DNA from: Leeia aquatica
Lineage (GTDB): Bacteria; Pseudomonadota; Gammaproteobacteria; Burkholderiales; Leeiaceae
NCBI RefSeq assembly: GCF_012641365.1
Contig: NZ_JABAIM010000001.1
Coordinates: 1,426,001-1,490,000, forward strand
Reading direction: 5' to 3'
DNA: 64,000 nucleotides
Below, in pieces: positions 25,319-34,257 of the stretch; position 1 is the first letter of the stretch; each line of letters opens with the position of its first letter. A model generated the notes under the pieces. The model made no database searches. It had not been told where the DNA came from and saw only the letters and a program-made list of their open reading frames with translations. The position numbers and the translations under genes were made by a program.

Positions 25319-26553
25319 GCGGTATGTCCTTGCGTGCGGTGCACTGTCTGCTCCAGCTGCTGGATCAGCTCACCAATCAGTTTTTCGTGCGTAAAATGTG
25401 CTTGATAATAGCAACGCCCGCGTTCTCCCATAACGCACCGCTCATTCGTCGACATGGTGTATAGCGTCATCACAGCCTTGGCCAATAATGTCCCGTCCTC
25501 CGCTGGCGCAGTCAGCCCTGCTCCGGCCTCCGCAACAAGGTCTGCACCCGCGCCATTGAGCGAAGCAATGATGGGGCGCCCGGCCGCAAGGTAAGCCTGA
25601 ACCTTGCTGGGCACGGTTGCAGCAAAGATTTCACGATCCGCCAGCGTTACCAGCAGTACGGAAGCCTTTTGCATGAAACCCGGCATGGTTTCCACCGGAA
25701 AACGCCCAGGCAAGTGCAAATTTGCCAAGCCTTGCTGCCTGACTTGTTGAAGCATCCATTCCCGTCGACTGCCATCGCCCAGCACGATGAAGTGGATATC
25801 CGAGTGGGCCTTCAGCAACGCGGCGGCCTCCACGATCACTTCCACGGCTTGTGCTGCCCCGATATTGCCAGCAAACATGACCGTAAATGGCGCATCCAGC
25901 GCAGGAACTTCCGGATGGCTTGCCGGCATGGCGGGCTTGGCAAAGCTTTCATCCACCGAGTTCGGATGATATTGGATGGGCGTCCTCGGCGCCAATTTGC
26001 GTACAGGGGCAATAAAGGCGCGAGATTGTACCAGCAAGAGGTCCGTGTGGTGATAGATGAACCGCACCACTTTCTCCACGGCTTTAAGAATGAAACGGTT
26101 TTTGACATAGCCTGTGGCAGAGAGGCTTTCCGGCCACAGATCCTGCACCCAGATCACAACCGGGCTTTTCTTCAGCCATCCCAGAAGCAGTGCAGGCAGG
26201 GCTTGCAGGATTGGGGACACCCCATAGACGAAAATCACATCATACTTTTGCCCACGCGTCAGCCAAGGGCCGAATGCGTAGCCACTGAAAATGAACGACA
26301 GGTAATTGAGCGCCAGACGTACCTTGCTGTCCTTGCCACGCGGGAACAGAGGCATGCGACGAATGGTAACCCCATGGTAATCCTCTTGTTGGCATCCCCA
26401 AGCACGGTATCCGGTAAAGATTCGCCCCTCAGGGTAGTTGGGTTTGGCCGTCAGCACGTCCACTGTGTGGCCCTGCGCCACCAGCGAGCGGGCGACATCG
26501 TTGATATGAAACCCCTCCGGCCAGAAGTGTTGACTAACAATCAGAATGCGCAC
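25315..26553 (-). CDS. wbuB: WbuB-type glycosyltransferase (GT4)
   Basis: A 412-residue GT-B glycosyltransferase, with the WbuB-like opening RILIVSQHFWPEGFHINDVA and HTVDVLTAKPNYPEGRIF. The C-terminal nucleotide-sugar-binding half has VMFAGNIGAAQAVEVIVEAA and GDGSRREWML. WbuB proteins transfer L-FucNAc or L-QuiNAc, matching the adjacent three-gene pathway. Start: GTG at 26553 was chosen because GCAGG lies five bases upstream and homologues begin with this RILIVSQ sequence; ATGs at 26577 and 26598 would add residues inside the preceding gene. Confidence 0.88.
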   Translation of the reverse strand: MRILIVSQHFWPEGFHINDVARSLVAQGHTVDVLTAKPNYPEGRIFTGYRAWGCQQEDYHGVTIRRMPLFPRGKDSKVRLALNYLSFIFSGYAFGPWLTRGQKYDVIFVYGVSPILQALPALLLGWLKKSPVVIWVQDLWPESLSATGYVKNRFILKAVEKVVRFIYHHTDLLLVQSRAFIAPVRKLAPRTPIQYHPNSVDESFAKPAMPASHPEVPALDAPFTVMFAGNIGAAQAVEVIVEAAALLKAHSDIHFIVLGDGSRREWMLQQVRQQGLANLHLPGRFPVETMPGFMQKASVLLVTLADREIFAATVPSKVQAYLAAGRPIIASLNGAGADLVAEAGAGLTAPAEDGTLLAKAVMTLYTMSTNERCVMGERGRCYYQAHFTHEKLIGELIQQLEQTVHRTQGHTA

Positions 26554-27595
26554 TTTTTCCTGCTCTTTCAACAACATGATCAAGGAATGCGGTAGCACCC
26601 AGCAAGGGAAGCGGGTTCTCTTCCTGCTGCAGATGGCGCTTCACTGCGCGTGCGATTGAGATGGCAGACAGTGGATCAAACGTCTGCTCAGGGTCGACCA
26701 CATCCCTGACATAATCCAGTTCAGATGCCAGAATAGGCAGGCCAGCCTGCCGAGCCTCAATCAGAGGTAGACCAAATGACTCAAAGGTGGAGGGGAAGAT
26801 TAACGCACCCACTTCACCATAACATTCCAGCACTTTTTCGTGGGATAACTTGCCCAGCGTTTCAATATGCAGTGCATGCTTGGCGACTTTGGCCTCCAGC
26901 CAGTTGCAGAGCTGAGGGAAATCCGACGTATCCAAAGTCAGTCTCAGCGATGGAAACAAGCCTTGCTGTGCCAGTAAGCACCATGCCTCTATTAAGGTCC
27001 GGTGATTCTTGTGCGGCTCCCCGGAAGCCACATACAGAAAATCAAACGCCGTTTTCCGACTGGCATCTGGCTCAAGCTGTGCCCGACGATATGTCTCGTG
27101 CTGTTCCATGAATGGTCGTACCTGTACATCTGCCCTGGTACGTGCCTTCAGCAAGCGCTGCATTGACGGCGTCTGCACAATGAACTCATCAACATTCGAC
27201 ATCTTGCTTGCAAACCAGAGACGTTCCGCCTGCAACCGCAATCGCGTTTTTAATGGAAACGAGCCCAAATCTACATTATCAACCAGATAGCGGTTCTGCA
27301 GGAAAACGGTGACATGGCAAGGCAGACGGAACAAGGGGGGTAAATTACCAAAGCAGAGCACCATATCCCCAGCCTTGACATTCCGCTTCAACCACAGCTC
27401 AGCACGGAAACGCTGCACCACACTAGGTTTGACGCGATGAACTTGGTTAAAAGGGAAATCTGAGGGCAACTCCATGCGTTCATCCAGACAAAAGATCGTC
27501 TCCCAACGACCCTCTGTAGCTTTGATCAGGGATAGCAACAAAGCCCTCCCACCGCCCTGGTGAACGTTGGTGGCATGAATGAACAGCCTAGTCAT
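26534..27595 (-). CDS. glycosyltransferase family 4 (family 1-like) protein
   Basis: A 353-residue GT-B glycosyltransferase. The N-terminus FIHATNVHQGGGRALL is a donor-site loop typical of GT4, and the C-terminal half contains DFLYVASGEPHKNHRTLIEAW and the FPSTFESFGLPLIEARQAGLPILASE motif with the conserved EX7E pair. Acceptor and donor sugars are unknown. Overlaps wbuB by 20 bases and the ABC transporter gene by 8. Confidence 0.85.
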   Translation of the reverse strand: MTRLFIHATNVHQGGGRALLLSLIKATEGRWETIFCLDERMELPSDFPFNQVHRVKPSVVQRFRAELWLKRNVKAGDMVLCFGNLPPLFRLPCHVTVFLQNRYLVDNVDLGSFPLKTRLRLQAERLWFASKMSNVDEFIVQTPSMQRLLKARTRADVQVRPFMEQHETYRRAQLEPDASRKTAFDFLYVASGEPHKNHRTLIEAWCLLAQQGLFPSLRLTLDTSDFPQLCNWLEAKVAKHALHIETLGKLSHEKVLECYGEVGALIFPSTFESFGLPLIEARQAGLPILASELDYVRDVVDPEQTFDPLSAISIARAVKRHLQQEENPLPLLGATAFLDHVVERAGKSAHSDC

Positions 27596-29297
27596 AACCA
27601 GCAGTTTGCGTCACCAACCGCCCTTCTGACAACGCCAATACTCTTTTGCAGAATTTAAGTGTCTCGGCTCTATGAGTGATCATTAATAGTACGCGACCCT
27701 CCATGTACTCGGACACAACAGTCATTACCAAGTCTTGCGTCTGGACATCCATAGCACTGGTCGCTTCATCCAGGATCAACACTTGCGGATCCCTTAGCAA
27801 GGCACGTGCAATTGCCAATCTTTGCCGTTGCCCGCCAGAGAGACGCCCACCATCCTCACCAACACTAGCCTCCATGTCTTTTGCGACACCATGAAGCCCT
27901 AGTTTCACCAGTAGTTCTTCAGCGATTTTCACGTCAGTATCAGAGAGCTTGGCTTTGCCTAAAAACAGATTAGACAGCGCACTCCCCTCAATTAGGAAAG
28001 GTTCTTGAGGGACGTATGCCACACAGGACCACCAATCCGACTTCATCCCTACCAGGGGGTGACCATTTAAGATTACATTACCCTGATGCGGCTCTATCAA
28101 GCCAAGTGCAAGGTTAATCAATGTACTTTTTCCAGTACCCGATGAACCTACAATAGCAATAGCATCACCCGAAAAAATTTCCAGGCTAAGGTTACGAAAA
28201 ATGGTCTTATCACCATAATAAAATGTTATGTTTGAAAGTGACAACGTATTAAAAGTGATTTTGTTAAAATCATCAACAGAGCTCAAAGATGAGAAGGACA
28301 CCGCCCCTGAAAGTTCCTTATTAACGGTTTCTATTGTCGATTTAGCATACTTAAAAGACTGAAGGTGGCTAACAACTTTACTGACCGACGGCAGCAGACG
28401 CATAGCTGCAACGCCAAACACAGCAACCTCACCGACAACCTTCATCAGAGGCACATCCTGAAAAGCATAAACTGCCAGTATTACGCCAAGGCTAATATAT
28501 ATTGCAACTTCAAATACAAATCTCGGCAAAAGGCTAATACTCAGCGCCTCACTAACAGCCGTGCTTGAGGTATCAGTGTGCCCTTCAAAAGTCCTTTTTG
28601 CCCAACCATGCAAAGCATAAATCTTTAGCTCACATAGCCCATGAAATGCCTGCTGGACAGCCTGGACAATCTTGCTTTCAGCTGCTTGCTGGACCTTTCC
28701 AAGGTCTACCAGTCGATTGTGTGTAGAGAGAAAAACCAATGCCCCCAAAGCAACAAAGACGCCTAATGCAACAAGAAAAATGGTCGAGTTTACCAGCAGC
28801 AACATGCCACAAATGCACAAAGCTGGAATGATTTCTCCAACCAGCACCAATACTGGTGTGAAAAAACGCCCCTCTAATGCGTTACAGTCAGCAGTAATAC
28901 TTCGGACCCAGTCTGCAGATTTCCTCTCAGATCGCTCCTTGAAAGAATACTGAAGAAAGCGCTCAAAGAGCATGTCCTGAAAGCCCTTGCGAGCAGCAAT
29001 AGCAGTCCGATAGGAATAGCGGCCAACAACAAGAACAATAATAGATTTCAGCACAAAAACGCAAAGCGTGATCACCAATAAAAAACTGGCAGAAGGCGTG
29101 AACCCTAATTCTTGGATCCATGCTTGAACCCTACCGCCCGTCGTATTGAAACCCATCCCAAAAAAAGCAAGCAGCGCCGAAAGAGAAAACATCTCCAGCA
29201 AGCCCACTATGCCAACAAGCAAAAAGGCGACAAAGAAACGGCGGCGAATTTTTGACGAGAGGAATAAGAAGTTTTTAATATATGGATTTTTATCCAT
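27588..29297 (-). CDS. ABC transporter (fused permease-ATPase), glycan flippase-like
   Basis: A 569-residue MsbA/PglK-type half transporter: six transmembrane helices in residues 15-300 and an ATPase domain (about 330-560) with Walker A VGSSGTGKSTLINL, signature LSGGQRQRLAIARAL and Walker B VLILDEATSAMD. In polysaccharide and glycan loci such proteins (PglK, Wzk) flip undecaprenyl-linked oligosaccharides, so here it probably replaces a Wzx. It has clearly more A/T at third codon positions than wbuB, marking the beginning of the AT-rich part of the locus. Confidence 0.85.
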   Translation of the reverse strand: MDKNPYIKNFLFLSSKIRRRFFVAFLLVGIVGLLEMFSLSALLAFFGMGFNTTGGRVQAWIQELGFTPSASFLLVITLCVFVLKSIIVLVVGRYSYRTAIAARKGFQDMLFERFLQYSFKERSERKSADWVRSITADCNALEGRFFTPVLVLVGEIIPALCICGMLLLVNSTIFLVALGVFVALGALVFLSTHNRLVDLGKVQQAAESKIVQAVQQAFHGLCELKIYALHGWAKRTFEGHTDTSSTAVSEALSISLLPRFVFEVAIYISLGVILAVYAFQDVPLMKVVGEVAVFGVAAMRLLPSVSKVVSHLQSFKYAKSTIETVNKELSGAVSFSSLSSVDDFNKITFNTLSLSNITFYYGDKTIFRNLSLEIFSGDAIAIVGSSGTGKSTLINLALGLIEPHQGNVILNGHPLVGMKSDWWSCVAYVPQEPFLIEGSALSNLFLGKAKLSDTDVKIAEELLVKLGLHGVAKDMEASVGEDGGRLSGGQRQRLAIARALLRDPQVLILDEATSAMDVQTQDLVMTVVSEYMEGRVLLMITHRAETLKFCKRVLALSEGRLVTQTAGYD

Positions 29298-29373
29298 AGC
29301 GCCTTCAGATTATTTCTTTAGCAACACATTGCACATCATTAATGACAACACCCGCTTTTTTCAGCAAGAGCAA

Positions 29374-30108
29374 TTACATATTTTGAGAGAATTGCTCCAA
29401 AAGCTTCTTATACTCATCGGGGACGCCACAGAAGCCGATTTCTTCAATAGAAATGGTTTTATAAAGCACGGGCAACCCCATTGCAATTAATTCATTATAC
29501 AAAGGTGCAACATAAATCTCACCCTCACGCTCTCGAGCCCGGATCCGGTATGAGTATAGCGCTTTCCTAAATAAATCCACCGACTGAAAATAGTACAAGC
29601 CATTAGAGCAGAGGTCAGAAACTCTAACTTTCTCAGTCACTTGTGCAGCGTGCCCATCTCTTGCTGAGTCAGGAAAAACAAAAGACCAATGATCACCTTC
29701 TCCTTTAAATACTTCAAGGTACCCCGCTGCTCGAGTATGGGAGCCCCCCTTTTCAAACGCGTAAAGCAGTGTATCAATATTAAAAATGAATAGCTCATCA
29801 TCTGCACACTCAGCCTCGACAGCCAGCTCGACCGACTCGGCTTGACCATTCGTTTCACCATGATGAGCAATCACTTTAAAGTCCAGCACCCCCAGATGAT
29901 GCATCCTCTCAATAATAAAGGATCGGTCATTAGCATCTGCTCGACAAATCAGTACAAATCGGTCGGATTCAAAATAGCGCCGAAAAGACAAGATCACATG
30001 ATCAAACACAATCTGATCCGGCTCCCCAAGCGGCAGCTTGTATTTTGGGAGCGTATAACCCGCATTATAAAATCGGCTAGACTTCCCCAGCATCGGAAAT
30101 ACAAACAT
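29374..30108 (-). CDS. sugar-phosphate nucleotidyltransferase-like (GT-A) protein
   Basis: A 244-residue protein with a nucleotidyltransferase-like N-terminus MFVFPMLGKSSRFYNAGYTLPKY... in which GKSSRF replaces the usual GxGTRL loop and the Lys of YTLPKYKLP is kept. The central ELFIFNIDTLL region resembles the metal-binding Asp motif of GT-A enzymes. It probably activates a sugar or related phosphate, but substrate and nucleotide are unknown. It stands upstream of the ABC gene after a 76-base gap, and next to the kinase-like gene 12 bases away, with which it may act. Confidence 0.7.
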   Translation of the reverse strand: MFVFPMLGKSSRFYNAGYTLPKYKLPLGEPDQIVFDHVILSFRRYFESDRFVLICRADANDRSFIIERMHHLGVLDFKVIAHHGETNGQAESVELAVEAECADDELFIFNIDTLLYAFEKGGSHTRAAGYLEVFKGEGDHWSFVFPDSARDGHAAQVTEKVRVSDLCSNGLYYFQSVDLFRKALYSYRIRAREREGEIYVAPLYNELIAMGLPVLYKTISIEEIGFCGVPDEYKKLLEQFSQNM

Positions 30109-30120
30109 TTCAACCGCCTC

Positions 30121-31662
30121 TCACCTATAAGCAGCTACATACAACCTCAGCGCATTCGCAAGCAACGCCATTTGCCTGCGAGGTGAGTCCTTATGTAGCG
30201 GCAACATCGCAATAAACAAAAGGGGCAAAATTTTCTCGACATCACTCATGCATGCACTAGCACCAAATTCACGGCGCCTAAAAGCCGCCTGAATTTCCTC
30301 AACATCACCCTCACCATATAAACTGAATGTAAAATTATTATTCGCAACAGATAGGTGGTACTGCCCCGCTATGATATGATCATATAAACCAATGACTGAG
30401 TGCGCGAGTTTCGCTACATCATAAAGTTGACTGCCAAATATCATATTTTGCCCGTCTTCATCCACCCCCCTTGGATCAATAAGTTTAATTGCACGCATTC
30501 TTGAGTCATACAAAATGTTGCTTAAGCATAAATCCCCATGCAAGAAAGCAGCCATATCAGGAAGCGCCATCAAGTGCTTGCTTGTATCTGCGAGAATTTC
30601 CTTCAGGCTTGGCAACATCCTCCCATTCAAATGGAGCGCTACATCCGCATTAAATCCTGTATCTGCAGAAAACTCAGCCAGTCGACTTTCAGCCTTACGC
30701 ACAAATAGCGCATGGTTACCTGCTCCCTTGGCCATGACCGGCACATTCAACGACCTCGACTCATGCAAATAAGCTTCGATCCTCGAAAAAATCCGCTCCC
30801 AGAACACAACCGTTTGGCGCCCATACACAAAAATTTCACTTAGCGGTATGGCACCTAAATACTCAATTGAGTAGTAATAGCCATCACTGTCAACACCCTC
30901 GCCAAAATATTGGGGAATATATTTACGCAAAGACCTCGGGACCTGATTAAACCAGTTCGCCTCTGAGCGAATTTTATCTCCATTGCTACTAAATTTCTTT
31001 AAAACAGTATGATTCACTGTCAATCGATTAAATGCACGCTCGGTTGTAAAAGATGAGCGCGCTCGAAAATAGCAAGGCGCATTCAAAAGTACATAGCATT
31101 CATCAAGGTGAACATTCCTAAGTTTTCTTTTGAACGAGTAGCGCTTTACAGCACGATAGTAATCCAACGACTCCTCAGCCAAACTGGAAGCAAGAAGCGA
31201 AACGTCGGCAAAGGAGGCTATACCAGCCCAAATCAGATCTCGCTCGGCACCATAAATCTCAACCGGCAAGCCAGGCTCCAGATCAGTCTCAAACACGGCC
31301 AGGGAATCAGGTTCCGTGGGCAAGCTAGCAGGGAGGCATGCTCCATGCATTAACATAACGGCCTCGCCACTATTGCAGCACTGCTCAAGCACCAAGGCCG
31401 CCTCTTCACCAAGAGTGGTCACACTTTCAAGCCTGATCAGCGAAACCCCATACTCTTCAAACCAAGAAAGCTCCGCCTCTGTCATATGAAAATTGGCAGG
31501 GACAGACAAGGCAATGGGGCGCTGAGGGAAGAAGCGGCGCAAGACTTCAACCTGAAATGCATATAGCCGACGATTTGCAAGCGGAACAAAGCTTAGTGGT
31601 AAATCACCGACCTCAGCTCTCAAGCTTTCACCAACATATAGTGCAGACAAAATAATAATCAT
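30121..31662 (-). CDS. APH/choline-kinase-like phosphotransferase with N-terminal nucleotidyltransferase-like region
   Basis: A 513-residue protein. The N-terminal part (about 1-190) looks like a diverged nucleotidyltransferase domain (FVPLANRRLYAFQVEVLRRF), and the C-terminal part (about 230-500) is aminoglycoside-phosphotransferase-like: FLHGDLCLSNILYDS with the catalytic Asp and metal Asn around residues 390-404, followed by KLIDPRG, a DPRG variant of the kinase DxD motif. Similar fusions occur in capsule loci beside HAD phosphatases. The substrate is unknown. Its start overlaps the HAD gene stop by 4 bases. Confidence 0.72.
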   Translation of the reverse strand: MIIILSALYVGESLRAEVGDLPLSFVPLANRRLYAFQVEVLRRFFPQRPIALSVPANFHMTEAELSWFEEYGVSLIRLESVTTLGEEAALVLEQCCNSGEAVMLMHGACLPASLPTEPDSLAVFETDLEPGLPVEIYGAERDLIWAGIASFADVSLLASSLAEESLDYYRAVKRYSFKRKLRNVHLDECYVLLNAPCYFRARSSFTTERAFNRLTVNHTVLKKFSSNGDKIRSEANWFNQVPRSLRKYIPQYFGEGVDSDGYYYSIEYLGAIPLSEIFVYGRQTVVFWERIFSRIEAYLHESRSLNVPVMAKGAGNHALFVRKAESRLAEFSADTGFNADVALHLNGRMLPSLKEILADTSKHLMALPDMAAFLHGDLCLSNILYDSRMRAIKLIDPRGVDEDGQNMIFGSQLYDVAKLAHSVIGLYDHIIAGQYHLSVANNNFTFSLYGEGDVEEIQAAFRRREFGASACMSDVEKILPLLFIAMLPLHKDSPRRQMALLANALRLYVAAYR

Positions 31663-32033
31663 GCCTTGTTACTGCTTCGCAAAAGTTCGTTGACTTGCTC
31701 AGGGCTTAGCCTTGCAAATTCATCTGGGCGAATAGCTCTATCATCCACATAAAAACCCTCAGTGCCGCACCAAGGCTTTCCTACTAACACCTCATCATAT
31801 TCAACATTATGCTTATTCAACCATTCCAGGATAACTGGAAGAGTGTGTATATTTATCTTCCCCACATTACCCTGAAAAGTCCTCATATTACGACTTGTAT
31901 AAACAACAATTTCGAAGCCTAATGCGCGGTAGGCGCGGACCTTATCAATGACTTCAAGATTAGGTTCGGCATTCTGGTACTCCCCGCTTGAGTAACAAAG
32001 AGTACTATCAAGATCTATAATTATGCGCTTCAT
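31659..32033 (-). CDS. HAD-family capsule biosynthesis phosphatase (EcbF/BcbF type)
   Basis: A 124-residue HAD-superfamily protein. Motif I IIIDLDSTLC with the DxD nucleophile is at residues 4-13, motif II VYTSRNMRTF around 46-55, and the late DDRAIRPDEF region supplies the acidic motif. It matches the small capsule-biosynthesis phosphatases first described as EcbF and BcbF in Pasteurellaceae capsule loci. Likely removes phosphate from a sugar intermediate. The ATG at 32033 overlaps the previous stop by one base (TGATG); a GTG at 32042 is possible but less likely. Confidence 0.8.
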   Translation of the reverse strand: MKRIIIDLDSTLCYSSGEYQNAEPNLEVIDKVRAYRALGFEIVVYTSRNMRTFQGNVGKINIHTLPVILEWLNKHNVEYDEVLVGKPWCGTEGFYVDDRAIRPDEFARLSPEQVNELLRSSNKA

Positions 32034-32770
32034 CAGAACCACCCTCGTTGAGCCGGATCTATATGATGCATTTCGAGCAAAGGCTCAAGCTCAGTTCCGT
32101 ACTCCCCTAGATTCCACTTCCCCTTACCAATCGCCGTGGCAATATAGGGGTAAACATCATTGTCAAAATGATGCAGCCCCCTTCGCTTCCCAGCACGATA
32201 TGAAAAAGCAGCCCTCAACCCCATTCTCTTGACCACCTTCTGGCTGTTGACTTCTAGGTCCCAAATATTCACAGCCAAATTGGCCTTCAGCACATCCATC
32301 AAAACTGTTCGGCGCCAAAAACTTGGTTGGATCGAGAAAATCCACTTAGACTTTAAGCTCAGGGCATACAACGAGGGGCAGCTCGGCACAGGCTCATATA
32401 TGCAATCACCACCTTTGATAAGGCGGATATGATCAAACTGCTCCTGTCTCATGAGCTCATAGTATTTGGCAAGTTTTTTATAATCCGGAGAAGCATATAG
32501 AAACATGTCCTCATGATCAAAAAAAACATAGTCGTAATCCACAAGCGCCTCAAGGCTGGACATCAAACGCTGCGGGTAAGGGTGCTTCTCATCATAAAGA
32601 AGAGCCGTTACATTTTCAGGCAAATCCCCTGACTTCTCGTTAACGGCTACAAAATGCTTCAAGCCAACCGAGAAGTGTGCATGCATTTGTGAAAAATACA
32701 AACGCCACACATCAGCGCAGTCAGTATGTGAAAAGGTGAGGTGGCAAATATTATCATCAAATAAATTCAT
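32033..32770 (-). CDS. unidentified protein of polysaccharide locus, possible glycosyltransferase
   Basis: A 245-residue soluble protein that I do not recognise with confidence. Residues 75-90 read DYDYVFFDHEDMFLYA, where the acidic DHED could be a metal-binding DxD-like site of a GT-A glycosyltransferase; DHIRLIKGGDCIYEP follows. No signal peptide or transmembrane segment is visible. It is translation-coupled to the HAD gene and starts 3 bases after the end of the dehydratase gene, so it belongs to the sugar-modifying block. Confidence 0.6.
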   Translation of the reverse strand: MNLFDDNICHLTFSHTDCADVWRLYFSQMHAHFSVGLKHFVAVNEKSGDLPENVTALLYDEKHPYPQRLMSSLEALVDYDYVFFDHEDMFLYASPDYKKLAKYYELMRQEQFDHIRLIKGGDCIYEPVPSCPSLYALSLKSKWIFSIQPSFWRRTVLMDVLKANLAVNIWDLEVNSQKVVKRMGLRAAFSYRAGKRRGLHHFDNDVYPYIATAIGKGKWNLGEYGTELEPLLEMHHIDPAQRGWF

Positions 32771-32773
32771 GCA

Positions 32774-33799
32774 TTAACCCAATAAAGAAAGGTCAGCCCG
32801 AACCAAATCAATTGGTGAAGTACCAGCATAAAAGGATTGATACCATCTTATCGCACGCTCGACACCTTCCATGCTATCGAAGACAGGTGGGGAAAATTGA
32901 TCACTATACTTCGCCACATCAACCCTAAGATTTAAATCTTCCTTGATTTTTTCTTCACTATCTATAACACTAAGATTTGGATAATACCTTTTGAACAAAT
33001 CAATGACATCACGAACTTTCGCGAAACTATTATTGCGTGGACCTAAGTTCCATGCCTCACCACTCCGCAACTGTCCGTTTAGTGCCGCAGAGGCGATCTT
33101 TGATATTCCATTCACAACATCACTTACATGCTGAAATGGGCGCGTTGCATCCATATACCGCACTCTAAAGTCACCACCACTTCTTGCAGCATGAATCAAA
33201 TCAGGAATCAATCGATTAACGGCCCAGTCCCCACCACCAACAACATTACCAAGCCTGATCGTTTGAATGTTAGGCGATCCATTGCCACAATGAGACGCAT
33301 TGTATGCTTTAGCGATTAGCTCCGCACCTGACTTTGAGACACTGTAGATATCACTGCCGCCCAGCATGTCCGGCTCAGAAAATGCCTGACCATTATTGTT
33401 ATTCTCGTAGACTTTATCACTTGTGATGCACATGACAGCTCGAACACAGGGTGTTAAACGGGCTGCTTCAAGTATTGCCAAGGTCCCTAGTGCGTTTGAC
33501 TTAAAGGTCAGGTAGGGCTGCTTGAATGCTCTTGGTACAATCGCTTGCCCTGCTAGATGTATAATCAATTCAGGGCCAATCTGCTCGATCCAGGTTTGTG
33601 TCATTTGCAAGTCTGACACATCACTTGTAAGCTCGCCGGCAAGCATGCTCTTCATGCCTGCTGCATCATACAGACGCTCTCCATAAGAACTCTCATCATC
33701 CAGGCCAAAGACAGTCCAACCTGCTTGGCATAGCAACTGCACTGTCCATGCACCAATAAAACCTTTATGGCCCGTCACAAGAACACGTGATTGCCCCAT
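32774..33799 (-). CDS. NAD-dependent sugar 4,6-dehydratase, CDP-glucose dehydratase (RfbG)-like
   Basis: A 341-residue extended SDR. Rossmann motif GHKGFIGAW at residues 10-18, the family motif TSDKVYEN around residues 125-132 with the conserved Asp-Lys, the catalytic YSVSK (YxxxK) near residue 152, and IRLGNVVGGGDWAVNRLIPD, a hallmark of the RfbG family. It should make a 4-keto-6-deoxy sugar nucleotide. No glucose-1-phosphate cytidylyltransferase (RfbF) is beside it; the nucleotidyltransferase-like gene at 29.4 kb may fill that role. Start GGAGTGAGAC ATG is good. Confidence 0.82.
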   Translation of the reverse strand: MGQSRVLVTGHKGFIGAWTVQLLCQAGWTVFGLDDESSYGERLYDAAGMKSMLAGELTSDVSDLQMTQTWIEQIGPELIIHLAGQAIVPRAFKQPYLTFKSNALGTLAILEAARLTPCVRAVMCITSDKVYENNNNGQAFSEPDMLGGSDIYSVSKSGAELIAKAYNASHCGNGSPNIQTIRLGNVVGGGDWAVNRLIPDLIHAARSGGDFRVRYMDATRPFQHVSDVVNGISKIASAALNGQLRSGEAWNLGPRNNSFAKVRDVIDLFKRYYPNLSVIDSEEKIKEDLNLRVDVAKYSDQFSPPVFDSMEGVERAIRWYQSFYAGTSPIDLVRADLSLLG

Positions 33800-33828
33800 G
33801 TCTCACTCCAATACTATTGCGCGTATTA

Positions 33829-34257
33829 CTATAGATTGATCTTCATTGACTGCCCAGCACGTGAAAAGCCGCATGCCTCGTAGAATGACAAAGCACTATC
33901 TGCAGCCTCTAATGAAACCTTAAAACACCCCTTACCCCTTGCCTGTTCGAGCAGTTTCTCTAACAGCGCACGCCCAACACCATGGCCTTGCATGTCTTGC
34001 GCGACGACAAGGTCTTCAATGACGGCTGAGCAACCGCCTCGAACCCTGTTTAGCATGAAAATTGATCCGAAGCCGATGACTCTACCCTCATGTATCGCTA
34101 CGAATGAATAGCAATTATCCATACACTCAAACCGCTTAGCATATTCTAATGCCTCGGATGGTTCTGGCTCAAAGCGGCTCACTAATTGCAATAAAGCTAT
34201 AACTGACTCTATATACGTTGGAGAAAACGGGCGCAAATGCACATTATTCACTTGCAT
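33829..34257 (-). CDS. GNAT-family N-acetyltransferase
   Basis: A 142-residue GNAT protein. Motif A VIEDLVVAQDMQGHGVGRALLEKLLEQA (acetyl-CoA loop QGHGVG) is at about residues 80-108, followed by SALSFYEACGFSR, motif B. It could acetylate an amino sugar of the locus or be unrelated. Overlaps the wecB-like gene by 14 bases and follows the RfbG-like gene on the same strand. WecD, a GNAT enzyme acting after WecE in other bacteria, is larger. Confidence 0.8.
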   Translation of the reverse strand: MQVNNVHLRPFSPTYIESVIALLQLVSRFEPEPSEALEYAKRFECMDNCYSFVAIHEGRVIGFGSIFMLNRVRGGCSAVIEDLVVAQDMQGHGVGRALLEKLLEQARGKGCFKVSLEAADSALSFYEACGFSRAGQSMKINL

